DNA of 64,000 nt, taken from the NCBI RefSeq assembly GCF_002217435.1, contig NZ_MUHF01000019.1:62001-126000 (forward strand). The letters are read 5' to 3'. Below are positions 18,382-27,001 of the stretch, piece after piece. A program made the translations under genes and the position numbers. The notes under the pieces are model-generated. The model had not been told where the DNA came from and did no database searches. It worked only from the letters and a program-made list of their open reading frames with translations. How positions within the stretch are numbered: position 1 is the stretch's first letter; each line of letters begins with the position of its first letter. This DNA is from Flavobacterium reichenbachii. GTDB taxonomy: Bacteria; Bacteroidota; Bacteroidia; Flavobacteriales; Flavobacteriaceae.

Positions 18382-18979
18382 TGATTACTTTGTTTTTAAG
18401 AACAATTCGGGTATAATCTTCAGAGGATTCTAATAATTTTACCTGCACCACAGTTGCTTCTTCTTTGTCAAAAGTCAGCTCAATTTGTTTTATGTATTTT
18501 TTCAGCGTTGCATCTTTCGGAATAAATTTAGCGAGATTTTGTCCTTTTACTTTAAAATAAGAAATTGTAAATTCCTTATCATCAAACATATTCCCGCTTA
18601 CACTGCCAACAATTAATTTATTGATACGCGCAAAGATTTTACTGTTTCCAATATCAACGGCACTTTTCTTTCCTTCGTCGTTAATCAGGATCTTCCCGTT
18701 TTTAAAAACAATACTGTAATTGTATGGTTTCTTGTACTGCCATTGAAGTAAGTCAGGTTCCTTAAAAATCATTTTACCAGAGGTTTCAATATCTTTTGAT
18801 AAAAAATCCAAATGTTTGTACTGAACAAAATCGGTGCTCAGGGTCTTGATTTTCTTTGCCACAACATTTACATCTTGTTTAAAAGAAGTAATTTCGGCAT
18901 CGGTCATTTTTTGTTCCTGTGCAAATGCAGTATTGCAGCTGTTTAGTATGAGAAGGAATAAAAATATTTTAGTTTTCAT
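18347..18979 (-). CDS. LolA-like periplasmic carrier protein
   Basis: 210 residues. Signal peptide cut after NTAFAQ. The mature part follows the LolA pattern: helix with VAKKIKTLSTDFVQYKHL, then SGKMIFKEPDLLQWQYKKPYNY and later strands FTISYFKVKGQNLAKFIPK. LolA carries lipoproteins across the periplasm; homologues in aryl polyene clusters are thought to carry pigment or lipid. The start lies inside the 3' end of the deacetylase gene (11-base overlap) and the 3' end overlaps the lipoprotein gene by 35 bases, so the three are translationally linked. Confidence 0.75.
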   Translation of the reverse strand: MKTKIFLFLLILNSCNTAFAQEQKMTDAEITSFKQDVNVVAKKIKTLSTDFVQYKHLDFLSKDIETSGKMIFKEPDLLQWQYKKPYNYSIVFKNGKILINDEGKKSAVDIGNSKIFARINKLIVGSVSGNMFDDKEFTISYFKVKGQNLAKFIPKDATLKKYIKQIELTFDKEEATVVQVKLLESSEDYTRIVLKNKVINAKIDDSVFSN

Positions 18980-19745
18980 AAGCTTTAAGATTCAAAAGTT
19001 TTTCGATAGAAATTACTTCGTATTTATTTTGCTGTAAAAATTGCAAAAACTGTTCCAATACCAAAACGGAGTGAGGCGCAGTATCATGCAAAAGTACAAT
19101 TCCGCCGGGAGAAATACGTTTTATAATTCGATTGAAAATTAAATTCTGATCTTTTGTACCGCCGTCAAGCGATCTAATATTCCATCCGATAACTTTATGT
19201 CCCGTAATTTTTAATGCTCTGCGTATAGATGGAGTTGTGACACCATAAGGAGGCCTGAAAAAATTTAGTTTTTTAGAAATTAGTTTAACAAATAATTCAT
19301 CTGTTTTCTGAATTTCTTTGGCTATATTTTTTGCATTATAAAGATCAAAAAATGGAGAGTGATTATAAGAATGATTCCCAACAAGATGACCTTCATCAAT
19401 AATCTGTTTTACAATTTCAGGATAAGCTTCAGCATTTTTTCCAATGCAGAAAAAAGCAGCTTTGACGTTGTATTTTCTCAAAAGATCTAAAACTTCCAAA
19501 GTGTATTTGCTTGGTCCGTCATCAAAAGTAATCGCAATTTTTTTTTCTTTCTCAGATGGATTACTGCAAAATGCTTTTACGTGATAGTTAGAAGTTATCC
19601 GGGCAGAAAAGACTGCGTTTATTCCTAACCAAATTAAAATTACAGCAAAGAAATACCATAAACTAATTGCTGTATAAAAATTCAGAAGAACCAGTAAGAG
19701 CAATAGAAAAATAAAAAACAACGAAATGTTTTTATGCGTTATCAT
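18969..19745 (-). CDS. NodB-type polysaccharide deacetylase, membrane anchored
   Basis: 258 residues. Two hydrophobic segments at the N-terminus (residues 8-45) anchor it. The NodB domain carries TFDDGP (catalytic and metal Asp), HSYNHSPF (metal His pair), RPPYG and a late LLHDT, so the zinc site and catalytic residues look complete. Such enzymes remove N-acetyl groups from amino sugars. Its place between LolA-like and ketosynthase-like genes (4-base overlap with the latter) makes it part of the cluster; the substrate in pigment formation is unclear. Confidence 0.82.
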   Translation of the reverse strand: MITHKNISLFFIFLLLLLVLLNFYTAISLWYFFAVILIWLGINAVFSARITSNYHVKAFCSNPSEKEKKIAITFDDGPSKYTLEVLDLLRKYNVKAAFFCIGKNAEAYPEIVKQIIDEGHLVGNHSYNHSPFFDLYNAKNIAKEIQKTDELFVKLISKKLNFFRPPYGVTTPSIRRALKITGHKVIGWNIRSLDGGTKDQNLIFNRIIKRISPGGIVLLHDTAPHSVLVLEQFLQFLQQNKYEVISIEKLLNLKAYEN

Positions 19746-20803
19746 TTTGACAGTAACGTAAAACTATGGTTTTTTCCACTTAATTGGTTGTACAATAAAA
19801 TAGTATTATAAGCTGGTCTTATAACCGAATTTGCTTTTAGAATTTCTGGAACCTCTTGTGTTTTTATAATTTTTGATGCTGTCCAAAGTGCAAATGCAGA
19901 AGCAGTATCATATTCGCCGCACAAGTGTTTGTAATACAATTGAGGTGTTTGTGCAAAAATATTTTCAGCTGTGTTTTTATAATAAGAATCAAATTTAGCA
20001 TCGCTGTTATAACCCAAAATTACGGCATCCAGATCAGAAACTTGTAAATTGTTAGTTTTTAGAAATGCAGTTATTTCACCTTCAATTTCATTTTCCTCTA
20101 AATTATTTTTGATTTCAACATCAACAATTTGAGCATAAGTAGTGTCTTTCTTTTCATTTTCTAACACAAAAAAAACAGCGCCTTCACCGTGAACGGCTCC
20201 AGTTGTAGTTGAAGTTAAAAAATTGAAAGGCTGTTCAAGTTCATTTTTAACACGTCCGGCAAGTTTAAAAAGAGAAATCGTATAATCTCCATTTTCATCT
20301 ATACCTCCAGCCAAAACTGAATTTACTTCATCATTTTCAATCTGCATTTTAGCATCTAAAAGGGCAGACTCAAAAGAAACCGCTCCATTTACATAAGTAA
20401 AATTATACCCTTTGCATTTTAGATTTAAAGCAATTTGTGCTCCAACCGTATTATGAGTAGATTGAATAAAAGAAGTAGGCGTTAAGAATTCTTCATTGTT
20501 ATCCAGAATATTTTTCAGGAATTTTTCAGAATCTTCAATACATCCTAAACCAGTGCCGGTAATAATAGCATCTACATTTTCTGAATTAGCATCTTTTAAT
20601 GCCAATGCCGAAGCTACAATTCCGTTTTTTATTCCTTTTGCCATTCTTCTTGCAGCTGCAGGAGCAATATAATCTTTGTATACAGGAGCATTGACAGAAA
20701 GAACCGTTTCAGTATTATTTTCTACGGCTTCTTCTAAAAAAATAGTATCAAATGTTTTTTGAGCAGAGATGCAGCCAACGCCATTTATATAAGTCTTTTT
20801 CAT
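19742..20803 (-). CDS. Ketosynthase-like chain-length-factor protein (no active-site Cys)
   Basis: 353 residues with the thiolase fold of KAS II. The position of the active Cys reads NGAVSFES instead of TACSS, and the two catalytic His are also missing (GYNSDAKFD and LCGEYDTAS in place of HGTATP and GHTLAA). That is the pattern of a chain length factor, which pairs with an active KAS. The partner is probably the gene just upstream, whose stop overlaps this start as TAATG. The start at 20803 is chosen over one 10 codons earlier because of that overlap and because the fold begins at KKTYINGVG. Confidence 0.78.
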   Translation of the reverse strand: MKKTYINGVGCISAQKTFDTIFLEEAVENNTETVLSVNAPVYKDYIAPAAARRMAKGIKNGIVASALALKDANSENVDAIITGTGLGCIEDSEKFLKNILDNNEEFLTPTSFIQSTHNTVGAQIALNLKCKGYNFTYVNGAVSFESALLDAKMQIENDEVNSVLAGGIDENGDYTISLFKLAGRVKNELEQPFNFLTSTTTGAVHGEGAVFFVLENEKKDTTYAQIVDVEIKNNLEENEIEGEITAFLKTNNLQVSDLDAVILGYNSDAKFDSYYKNTAENIFAQTPQLYYKHLCGEYDTASAFALWTASKIIKTQEVPEILKANSVIRPAYNTILLYNQLSGKNHSFTLLSK

Positions 20804-22002
20804 TAGCTTTTTGAAAATATAAGGGTAGAACAATTTCCTCCAAAACCAAAAGAATTGGATAAAACATGTTCGATATTTTTATTTTTTAAGGAAGTATGCG
20901 GCTTTAAATCAAATTCTTCCATTGGAGTTTCAAAATTCAAATTTGGATAAACAACACCATTCTGAATGGCCAAAACGCTGTAAACAGCTTCAATAGCAGC
21001 AGCAGCGGCCAAAGTATGTCCTGTAAAAGGTTTTGTAGAACTAAAATCCGGAACCTTTTCGTCTTCATAAATTCGGAGTATCGCTCTTCCTTCAGACAAA
21101 TCATTATTTGGAGTTGCAGTTCCGTGTACATTGATGTAGTCAATGTCTGAAGGTTTTAAACCAGAAACTTCAAAAGCTTTTTTCATTGCCAGATAAGCGC
21201 CGTCTCCATTTTCTGAAGATGCAGTCTGGTGAAAAGCATCATTTGCATTTCCGTAACCAGAAACACGCGCCAGTACCTTTTTGTTTTGTTTCTCTACAAC
21301 TTCATCAGATTCTAAAACCAAATATGCTGCAGCTTCACCAAGATTTAATCCTTTACGATTATTGTCAAAAGGTTTATTGTAATCGTCAGATAAAATCATC
21401 AGAGTTTTAAACCCATTAATTGTAAATTTTGCCAAAGCATCTGTTCCGCCCACAATAACGCGATCCAGTTTACCGCTTTTTATCAATCTCGCACCAAGCA
21501 TAATAGAATTTGCAGCAGAGGAACAAGCTGTACTAATTGTAGTTACAAGCCCTTTTATTCCTAATTCTTCTGCAATTTTATCTGCAACGTCGCCGCCATC
21601 ATGACAGCTGATGTATTTTACCAATTCAGGATTTGTAAAATAATCATAATAATGTTTTTCGGTCATGTCCATGCCGCCAACGCTTGTAGCAGAGATAAGT
21701 CCGGTTCTATATTCGTTTATCGACGTGATTCCTGCATTTTTTACAGCTTGTTTTGCTGCATATGCACCAATCATGGCGGTTCTCGAAAAGTTGTTTTCGG
21801 CAGTAAGTTTTAGGTCGTCAACCAATTCTGAATTGGTTTTTTTGATTTCTCCTACCTTGATAATGTCTGCGTGAACTGTTGTAATATGCTCTATACGAGT
21901 AATAGCAAGTTTTTCATTTAATAGTGAATCGAAATTTTCTTCGACTGAATTCCCAATCGAAGAGATGATTCCCATTCCCGTTATTGCAACGCCTTTTTTC
22001 AT
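20803..22002 (-). CDS. Beta-ketoacyl-ACP synthase II-type ketosynthase
   Basis: 399 residues, full-length KAS II. All three catalytic groups are visible: Cys in STACSSA near residue 160, His in NVHGTATPNND near 298, and His in KPFTGHTLAAA near 335, plus the C-terminal NSFGFGGNC loop. It condenses malonyl-ACP with the growing acyl-ACP. Overlap by one base with a Cys-less homologue suggests a KAS/CLF heterodimer like that of type II polyketide systems, building the polyene chain. Confidence 0.88.
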   Translation of the reverse strand: MKKGVAITGMGIISSIGNSVEENFDSLLNEKLAITRIEHITTVHADIIKVGEIKKTNSELVDDLKLTAENNFSRTAMIGAYAAKQAVKNAGITSINEYRTGLISATSVGGMDMTEKHYYDYFTNPELVKYISCHDGGDVADKIAEELGIKGLVTTISTACSSAANSIMLGARLIKSGKLDRVIVGGTDALAKFTINGFKTLMILSDDYNKPFDNNRKGLNLGEAAAYLVLESDEVVEKQNKKVLARVSGYGNANDAFHQTASSENGDGAYLAMKKAFEVSGLKPSDIDYINVHGTATPNNDLSEGRAILRIYEDEKVPDFSSTKPFTGHTLAAAAAIEAVYSVLAIQNGVVYPNLNFETPMEEFDLKPHTSLKNKNIEHVLSNSFGFGGNCSTLIFSKS

Positions 22003-22111
22003 TTTAGACTTCTTGGATTTAGATTTTTAGACTTCTTAGATTTTGGGCTTGTTAGAATTTAGATATAACTCCTCTAAGAAGTCTAAAAAATCTAAGCAAG
22101 TCTAAGTAGTC
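22003..22111. repeat. Degenerate repeats of an AGACTTCTTAGATTT unit
   Basis: The 109-base gap between two pigment genes holds four or five near copies of agacttcttagattt, the first ones in one direction and the last ones inverted (tctaagaagtcta). The inverted copies can pair. No coding potential seen. Confidence 0.5.
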
Positions 22112-22369
22112 TTACTTCGTTCTGTTTGCGCTAATGTAAGCTGCCATTGTTTCGATAGATTGAAAAATAGTTTTTCCTTCTTTCGGGTCAACCAGTTTGA
22201 TACCGTAATCTTTGTCTAAAATCACAATTAATTCAAGTGCATCAATTGAGTCAAGACCTAAACCATCTCCAAATAAAGGATCGTTATCTGCGATATCTTC
22301 TACAGCGATATCTTCAAGGTTTAAAGTTGCGATAATTTTGTTCTTTAATTCTGCTTTTAATGCTTCCAT
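22112..22369 (-). CDS. Acyl carrier protein 1 of the flexirubin cluster
   Basis: 85 residues, acidic, with the phosphopantetheine site GLGLDSIDALEL (Ser41). The length and the DSI/L motif are those of discrete type II ACPs. It probably carries the growing chain for the nearby ketosynthases and is loaded by a phosphopantetheinyl transferase encoded elsewhere. A second ACP lies at 34170; two ACPs fit one for the aryl polyene and one for the resorcinol precursor, though which is which cannot be told from sequence. Confidence 0.9.
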   Translation of the reverse strand: MEALKAELKNKIIATLNLEDIAVEDIADNDPLFGDGLGLDSIDALELIVILDKDYGIKLVDPKEGKTIFQSIETMAAYISANRTK

Positions 22370-22371
22370 GA

Positions 22372-22989
22372 TTATTTATTGTATAATGTATTGATAGTTT
22401 CGTTTTTATGTTTTAAGTTTTCTTCTGAACTTATCGTGCAAAGAAAAGCTTTATAATTGTCATTAAAAAATTCAACCCATCCACAAAGAACCACATCGGC
22501 TTTGTTTGAATTAAGAAGAATGTTTGAATAATTCGACATAAATTCAGGATTAAAGGCGTCAAATATAAAAAAAGAATTTTCACTTTTCAGCTGATGACGT
22601 ATACTTATTTCGCCTAAACATATATTTGGCAGTGTATATACGAAAACTGCAGGGCTCGGAAAGTAGTCTTCTTTGTTAGAAAGAGATTCCTGATATTTTA
22701 CATCGGTGTCTAAACTTGACGATTTATTGGCCAGGATCAAAGCAATATTGTTTTCTTTATCGGCCACAGTTATTGGGCTCAGCAGTAATTCTGATCCTAA
22801 AAAAGCGAGTTTGCTCAAAGCATCCATTTTAAAAAACTTTGGATACTGAATTTCAAAATTGCGATAAGCTTGTTTCGAGAAATCTGCAAAATCGGTCGGA
22901 TCAATTTTGAACACAGAAGTTCCGTTCAAAACAATTTCGTTGTTTTGGATGGTGATGTAATCGTGTATGTAGGTTTTATTTTGAGTCAT
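22372..22989 (-). CDS. Short ketosynthase-like protein (N-terminal half of the fold, no active Cys)
   Basis: 205 residues. The stretch FKMDALSKLAFLGSELLL matches the KAS segment before the nucleotide-like core. Further on, SPAVFVYTLPNICLGEISIRHQLK matches the KAS dimer segment that leads up to the active Cys (compare MLPNMAAGQISIRYGLKG). What follows is FIFDAFNPEF, without Cys, and the C-terminal half with both His is absent. It thus resembles the ketoacyl-synt_2 domain proteins of aryl polyene clusters. It lies 2 bases upstream of the ACP gene. A structural or regulatory role in a ketosynthase complex is my inference. Confidence 0.6.
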   Translation of the reverse strand: MTQNKTYIHDYITIQNNEIVLNGTSVFKIDPTDFADFSKQAYRNFEIQYPKFFKMDALSKLAFLGSELLLSPITVADKENNIALILANKSSSLDTDVKYQESLSNKEDYFPSPAVFVYTLPNICLGEISIRHQLKSENSFFIFDAFNPEFMSNYSNILLNSNKADVVLCGWVEFFNDNYKAFLCTISSEENLKHKNETINTLYNK

Positions 22990-22993
22990 TTTA

Positions 22994-23191
22994 TTAATGT
23001 TCTCGATAGTATTTTACAATTCTAAAAAAAATTAAAATAATAGTTATAGGGATTAAAAGCAGAGCCATAAAAAAACCTCCGCCAGGATTACAAATGTCTC
23101 CAGGAATCAATTTATTTACCAGTATTACACCGAAAAAGTATATTATAAAAAATATAATTGTTGTTTTTATTTTATTGAAAGGGTTTTCCAT
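22994..23191 (-). CDS. Small membrane protein of unknown function
   Basis: 65 residues with two hydrophobic segments (about 10-27 and 40-57) joined by a short loop PGDICNPGGG containing the only Cys, and a basic end. It lies 4 bases upstream of the short ketosynthase-like gene. Not recognised; kept because spacing, direction and codon use fit the operon. Confidence 0.5.
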   Translation of the reverse strand: MENPFNKIKTTIIFFIIYFFGVILVNKLIPGDICNPGGGFFMALLLIPITIILIFFRIVKYYREH

Positions 23192-23254
23192 TTTTCCAAT
23201 TTTTTGATTTGTTCGGAATTTTCAAATGATTAAAAACCCTATATTTTAAAATTA

Positions 23255-23284
23255 ATCCGTGAAAAATTAGTGCAATTCGTGTTT
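23255..23284. repeat. Single copy of the AATTAGTGCAATTCGTG intergenic repeat
   Basis: Matches one arm of the repeat family seen in full at 47383-47460 (aattagtgtaattcgtg). It touches the stop codon of the ketosynthase gene. Confidence 0.5.
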
Positions 23285-24428
23285 AATTACTTTTCACTTT
23301 CTCAAAAACCACAGCCGTATTACAACCTCCAAATCCAGAAGCTGTTTTCAGGAAAAACTCAATGTTCTTAACTTCGTTTTTTTGAATAATATTTATTTCT
23401 TCACTTACGCCGATTTCATCAAAACCTATAGATTCAAAAAGCATATTTTGATTTGTCGATTCAATTGCAATTACGGTTTCTAATAATCCCGAAGCGCCTA
23501 ATGTATGTCCGTAAAAACCTTTTAAACTATTGACAGGAACAGTCTGCAAACCTAAACGGCTTAGCGCAATGGCTTCCATTTCGTCGTTAAAAGGAGTCGC
23601 GGTTCCGTGTGCCGAAATATAATCAAGTTTGTCCGTATCAATTTGAGCTTCTTTCAAAGCATTTTGGATACTTCTAAACAAACCTTCCCCAGTTCTTGAA
23701 GGACCAGAAATATGATTTGCATCGTTTATAGAACTGTCTCCAATTACTTTTATTTTAGCATTTTTGGCTTCTGCTGAAACTAAAACCGCTGCTGCAGCTT
23801 CGCCTAAACTAACACCAGTTCTATTTTTAGAATAGGGTTTACAAGGCAGATCGCTCATTGCCTGAAAAGAATTAAATCCTGATAAAACAAATTCAGAAAC
23901 TTCGTCTCCGGCAATAATAAAAACATTGTCGTACAATTCAGACTGAATCATTCTTTTGGCAATTGAAACAGCTAAAATCCCAGAAACACAAGCATTCGAA
24001 ATTACAATAGGCTGTGTTATGAATCCGAAGAAATCTGAAACGTTTTTGGCTAAAACATCTAAATGTGCATTTTGAAAACTTTCTTCAGAATCATTTTGTA
24101 ATGCCGTAACATTTCCTTTTGTAGTCGAAAGGATAAAGGCAGTTTTTGAATTTAATTCAATTCCTGAATTTTTGATGATCGGCTCTAATGCCAAAATCAT
24201 CATTTTCTCTAAACGAGAATATTTTTTAGAGGTGCTTATTTTTTCAAAGGCACTGTTCAATTCTTCATTATTAATAATAGAAGCATAAAACGGCATGGGC
24301 ATCAAAGAGGAATCTTCGTGTTGCTGAATTCCAGTTTTACCATTCACAACAGCCTCAATGTTCGATTTGACATTAAACCCTAACGGTGTGATGCAATTGG
24401 TTTCTGTAATGTATACTTCTCTCATCAT
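23283..24428 (-). CDS. Beta-ketoacyl-ACP synthase (second complete KAS)
   Basis: 381 residues. Active Cys in SNACVSG near residue 148, His in SAHGTATPFND near 272, His in GFYGHTLGASG near 307, and the C-terminal TASGFGGCN loop are all present, so it should be active. It is shorter than KAS 20803-22002 and differs in the N-terminal third. Two Met codons start it; either could be used. It has a 91-base gap downstream and palindromic repeats upstream, so it may be a separate transcription unit within the pigment cluster. Confidence 0.85.
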   Translation of the reverse strand: MMREVYITETNCITPLGFNVKSNIEAVVNGKTGIQQHEDSSLMPMPFYASIINNEELNSAFEKISTSKKYSRLEKMMILALEPIIKNSGIELNSKTAFILSTTKGNVTALQNDSEESFQNAHLDVLAKNVSDFFGFITQPIVISNACVSGILAVSIAKRMIQSELYDNVFIIAGDEVSEFVLSGFNSFQAMSDLPCKPYSKNRTGVSLGEAAAAVLVSAEAKNAKIKVIGDSSINDANHISGPSRTGEGLFRSIQNALKEAQIDTDKLDYISAHGTATPFNDEMEAIALSRLGLQTVPVNSLKGFYGHTLGASGLLETVIAIESTNQNMLFESIGFDEIGVSEEINIIQKNEVKNIEFFLKTASGFGGCNTAVVFEKVKSN

Positions 24429-24445
24429 TTTATTCTTTCTTATTC

Positions 24446-24528
24446 CTGCAAGGTTTTCAAAACCTTGTAAGTATAGTTTAAATAGTACTTTAAAATTTTA
24501 CACCTGCAAGGTTTTGAAAACCTTGCAG
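24446..24528. repeat. Two copies of the CTGCAAGGTTTTnAAAACCTTGCAG palindrome
   Basis: Copy 1 (24446-24470) and copy 2 (24504-24528) are 25-base palindromes with a single central base; copy 2 is perfect and copy 1 has one or two changes at its right end. They fill the gap between the ketosynthase and thioesterase genes. I recall this type of element as common between genes in Bacteroidota. Confidence 0.75.
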
Positions 24529-24541
24529 TAAGTGAATCAGA

Positions 24542-24991
24542 TTATTTTAACAATCCCACTTTTCTCTTCCATTCTTCGTAAAACGGAGGATTTGTAAGCA
24601 TTAAATTTCCATCTTTATCTAAAAATACCTGAACAGTTTCTCCGGTGCAGGCTACTTCTCCGCTGGCATCTAGTATTTTAAAACGGTAAATCATTTTTGC
24701 AGCAGGAGTATCTACAACAGTCGTTTCAATCGTTACCACATCGCCGTAACGAAGTGATAATTTGTGTTCGCAATTTGATTTTACGATTGGGGTTGTAAAT
24801 CCAGTTTTAGCAATATCCAAATAGGTAAGTCCGTGCTGGCGCCCGAAAGCTTCTCGTCCGTCTTCAAAATAGGTGATATAATTTCCGTGCCAAACGATTC
24901 CAAGCGGATCAGTTTCGTTAAAGCGAATTCTAATTTCGTGAGAAACGATTAAGTCAGCGGCTTCGCTAAACTGTTCTTTTCTTTTTATCAT
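24542..24991 (-). CDS. 4-hydroxybenzoyl-CoA-type hotdog thioesterase
   Basis: 149 residues with the 4HBT signature RFNETDPLGIVWHGNYITYFEDGREAF, where Asp27 (in ETDPLG) is the likely catalytic acid. The family cleaves acyl-CoA or acyl-ACP thioesters. In this cluster it may release a chain or edit stalled ACPs; homologues (ApeK-like) are standard in aryl polyene loci. The start overlaps the end of the ABC permease gene by 26 bases, which links their translation. Confidence 0.83.
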   Translation of the reverse strand: MIKRKEQFSEAADLIVSHEIRIRFNETDPLGIVWHGNYITYFEDGREAFGRQHGLTYLDIAKTGFTTPIVKSNCEHKLSLRYGDVVTIETTVVDTPAAKMIYRFKILDASGEVACTGETVQVFLDKDGNLMLTNPPFYEEWKRKVGLLK

Positions 24992-26249
24992 AAAATAATG
25001 CGATCGAGGTTGTAATAATGAAAAATAAAAATAACAAACTTATTTTTGGTATGATTTCTAAGAAAGATACGTTGCGTAATAAAACATCATAAAAGCCTTC
25101 TAAAGCCCAATTCATTGGAGAAGATTTGGCTACAATCTGCATTATTTTGGGCATTGCAAAAACAGGAACCCAAACACCGCCAATTGCGGCTAAAATGATG
25201 ACACTTGTCGCACCAAAAGGAGCGGACTGTTCTTGAGTGCTTGCGACAGTTCCCAATAAAATTCCGAAACCAATAGCAGCAAATCCCGAAAATAAAGCAA
25301 CAACACTCATTAAAAATAAATGTCCTTCGATGTTTAATGAAGGTAAACCAATGTGTGGAAATATAAATACAGCCACGGCAACCATCATATAAAACTGAAT
25401 CATACAAATGGCCGAATACGTAATCGTTTTTCCTATAATGACAATAAGATTAGATGACGGATTGGTTCTTAAACGAACAAATGTACCTTGTGTTTTTTCT
25501 TTTACAATGTTAATAGACAACGGAATTACAATAAAAAATATTGCAAAAAGGGTCCAGGCCGGAACATTATGCTGTACCGAATTTGGTCGAACTTCTTTGT
25601 TGTTTATAGTTGGGATTATTTCTTTGAACGAAATGAAACTTTTTTGTTCGAAATCGGCATTGCCTTCTCCCAATTGATTTTGAAAAGTCTTGTAAATTGA
25701 TTTTGATTCGATTTGAGAAATCATTTTATCAATCGAACTCATTACCGCATTTTTAAAACTTAACTGAACCGCAGGATCAAAATAAAGTTTTACTTCTTTT
25801 TCTTTTATGATTTTTGGAGCAACAGTTTTGGCAACGCTGTCGGTTAAGCCCATATTGCTCAAAATTTTGTCAACATTCTGATCAATTTTTGCTTGTAAAT
25901 CGACACTTAATTTTGATGGAATTACAATTGCCAGTTTATATTTTCCTTTGTAAACCGCTTCTTTAGCAATTTCTTCAGTAATTGGCTGATTGTCGATTTT
26001 AGTCACGACGGTAAACAAACTGCTTTTTTCGAGATTTTCAAAAACGGTTTTAGAGACATCGCCTTTATCATTATCGATTAATAAAATCTCAATTTTAGAA
26101 TCGCTTACGGTTTTAAAAGTACTGTCTTGTATTAAGGTAACAGTGATAACAAGTACCAATGGCATGACAAATAAAATGATCAAACCGCCTAAATCTCGTC
26201 TTAACAACAAGAATTCTTTTACTACAGACATCCAAATTTTATAGCTCAT
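24966..26249 (-). CDS. ABC-2 type exporter permease
   Basis: 427 residues. One N-terminal helix (about 18-38), a long extracytoplasmic part (40-225) and five helices at the end (about 232-420), the layout of the YhiH/YbhR ABC-2 permease group. It overlaps its ATPase gene by 11 bases. A small-molecule or lipid exporter in a pigment cluster most likely moves flexirubin or its precursor out of the inner membrane, alone or together with the MMPL fusion; this is inference. Confidence 0.85.
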   Translation of the reverse strand: MSYKIWMSVVKEFLLLRRDLGGLIILFVMPLVLVITVTLIQDSTFKTVSDSKIEILLIDNDKGDVSKTVFENLEKSSLFTVVTKIDNQPITEEIAKEAVYKGKYKLAIVIPSKLSVDLQAKIDQNVDKILSNMGLTDSVAKTVAPKIIKEKEVKLYFDPAVQLSFKNAVMSSIDKMISQIESKSIYKTFQNQLGEGNADFEQKSFISFKEIIPTINNKEVRPNSVQHNVPAWTLFAIFFIVIPLSINIVKEKTQGTFVRLRTNPSSNLIVIIGKTITYSAICMIQFYMMVAVAVFIFPHIGLPSLNIEGHLFLMSVVALFSGFAAIGFGILLGTVASTQEQSAPFGATSVIILAAIGGVWVPVFAMPKIMQIVAKSSPMNWALEGFYDVLLRNVSFLEIIPKISLLFLFFIITTSIALFYDKKKRTV

Positions 26250-26991
26250 CTCTAAAGTCTTTACCGGTTAATGAAATAAAAACATCTTCAAGATTTCTTG
26301 CTTTTTCTGTAGAAGAAATTAAGCTCGAAGGTGTACCTTGAGCATAAATTTTACCTCGGTCTAAAATGGCAATGTTGGTACAAAAATCTTCGGCTTCAGC
26401 CAAATGATGCGACGTATAAATAATGATTGTTCCGTTTTGGTTTAATAATTTTAAATAATCTATAATAGCATTTTTAGATTGAACGTCTACACCAACGGTT
26501 GGTTCATCTAAAAATAACACTTTTGGATTATGCAGAATTCCAGCAATCAGGTTAACTCTTCGTTTCATTCCGCCCGAAAATGTTTCGATACGTTTGTCGG
26601 CAAATTTTAATAATCCTAAAAGGTCTAAAGTTTCGATTACTTTATCTTTTAACTCAGAACCTTTTAAGCCGTACATACTTCCAAAATAATGCAAATTTTC
26701 TCGGGCCGTCAAAGTAGGATATAAAGCATATTCCTGAGGAACAACTCCGATTATTTTTTTTATTTGTGAAGAATTGTCTGTGTAGTTTAAACCATCAATC
26801 AAAAAATGTCCTGAGGTTGGTTTTACCAATCCGCAAAGCATAGAGATTAAAGTAGTTTTTCCGGCGCCGTTTGGTCCTAATAAACCAAAAATGCTGCCTT
26901 CATTTATGTGCAGAGAAACTTCGTTCAAAGAATACATTTCTGCATTTTTGTACTTTTTAGAAAGGGATTCTATTTTAATAATGGGATTCAA
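26239..26991 (-). CDS. ABC transporter ATP-binding protein
   Basis: 250 residues with Walker A GPNGAGKTT near residue 40, Q-loop VVPQEYAL, signature FSGGMKRRV, Walker B LFLDEPTVGVD and the H-loop TSHHLAEAE. Complete ATPase of the DrrA/CcmA type that pairs with ABC-2 permeases. Partner of the permease that overlaps its 3' end. Ten bases separate it from the BtrH-like gene upstream. Confidence 0.92.
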   Translation of the reverse strand: MNPIIKIESLSKKYKNAEMYSLNEVSLHINEGSIFGLLGPNGAGKTTLISMLCGLVKPTSGHFLIDGLNYTDNSSQIKKIIGVVPQEYALYPTLTARENLHYFGSMYGLKGSELKDKVIETLDLLGLLKFADKRIETFSGGMKRRVNLIAGILHNPKVLFLDEPTVGVDVQSKNAIIDYLKLLNQNGTIIIYTSHHLAEAEDFCTNIAILDRGKIYAQGTPSSLISSTEKARNLEDVFISLTGKDFRDEL

Positions 26992-27001
26992 AATATTTTT
27001 T

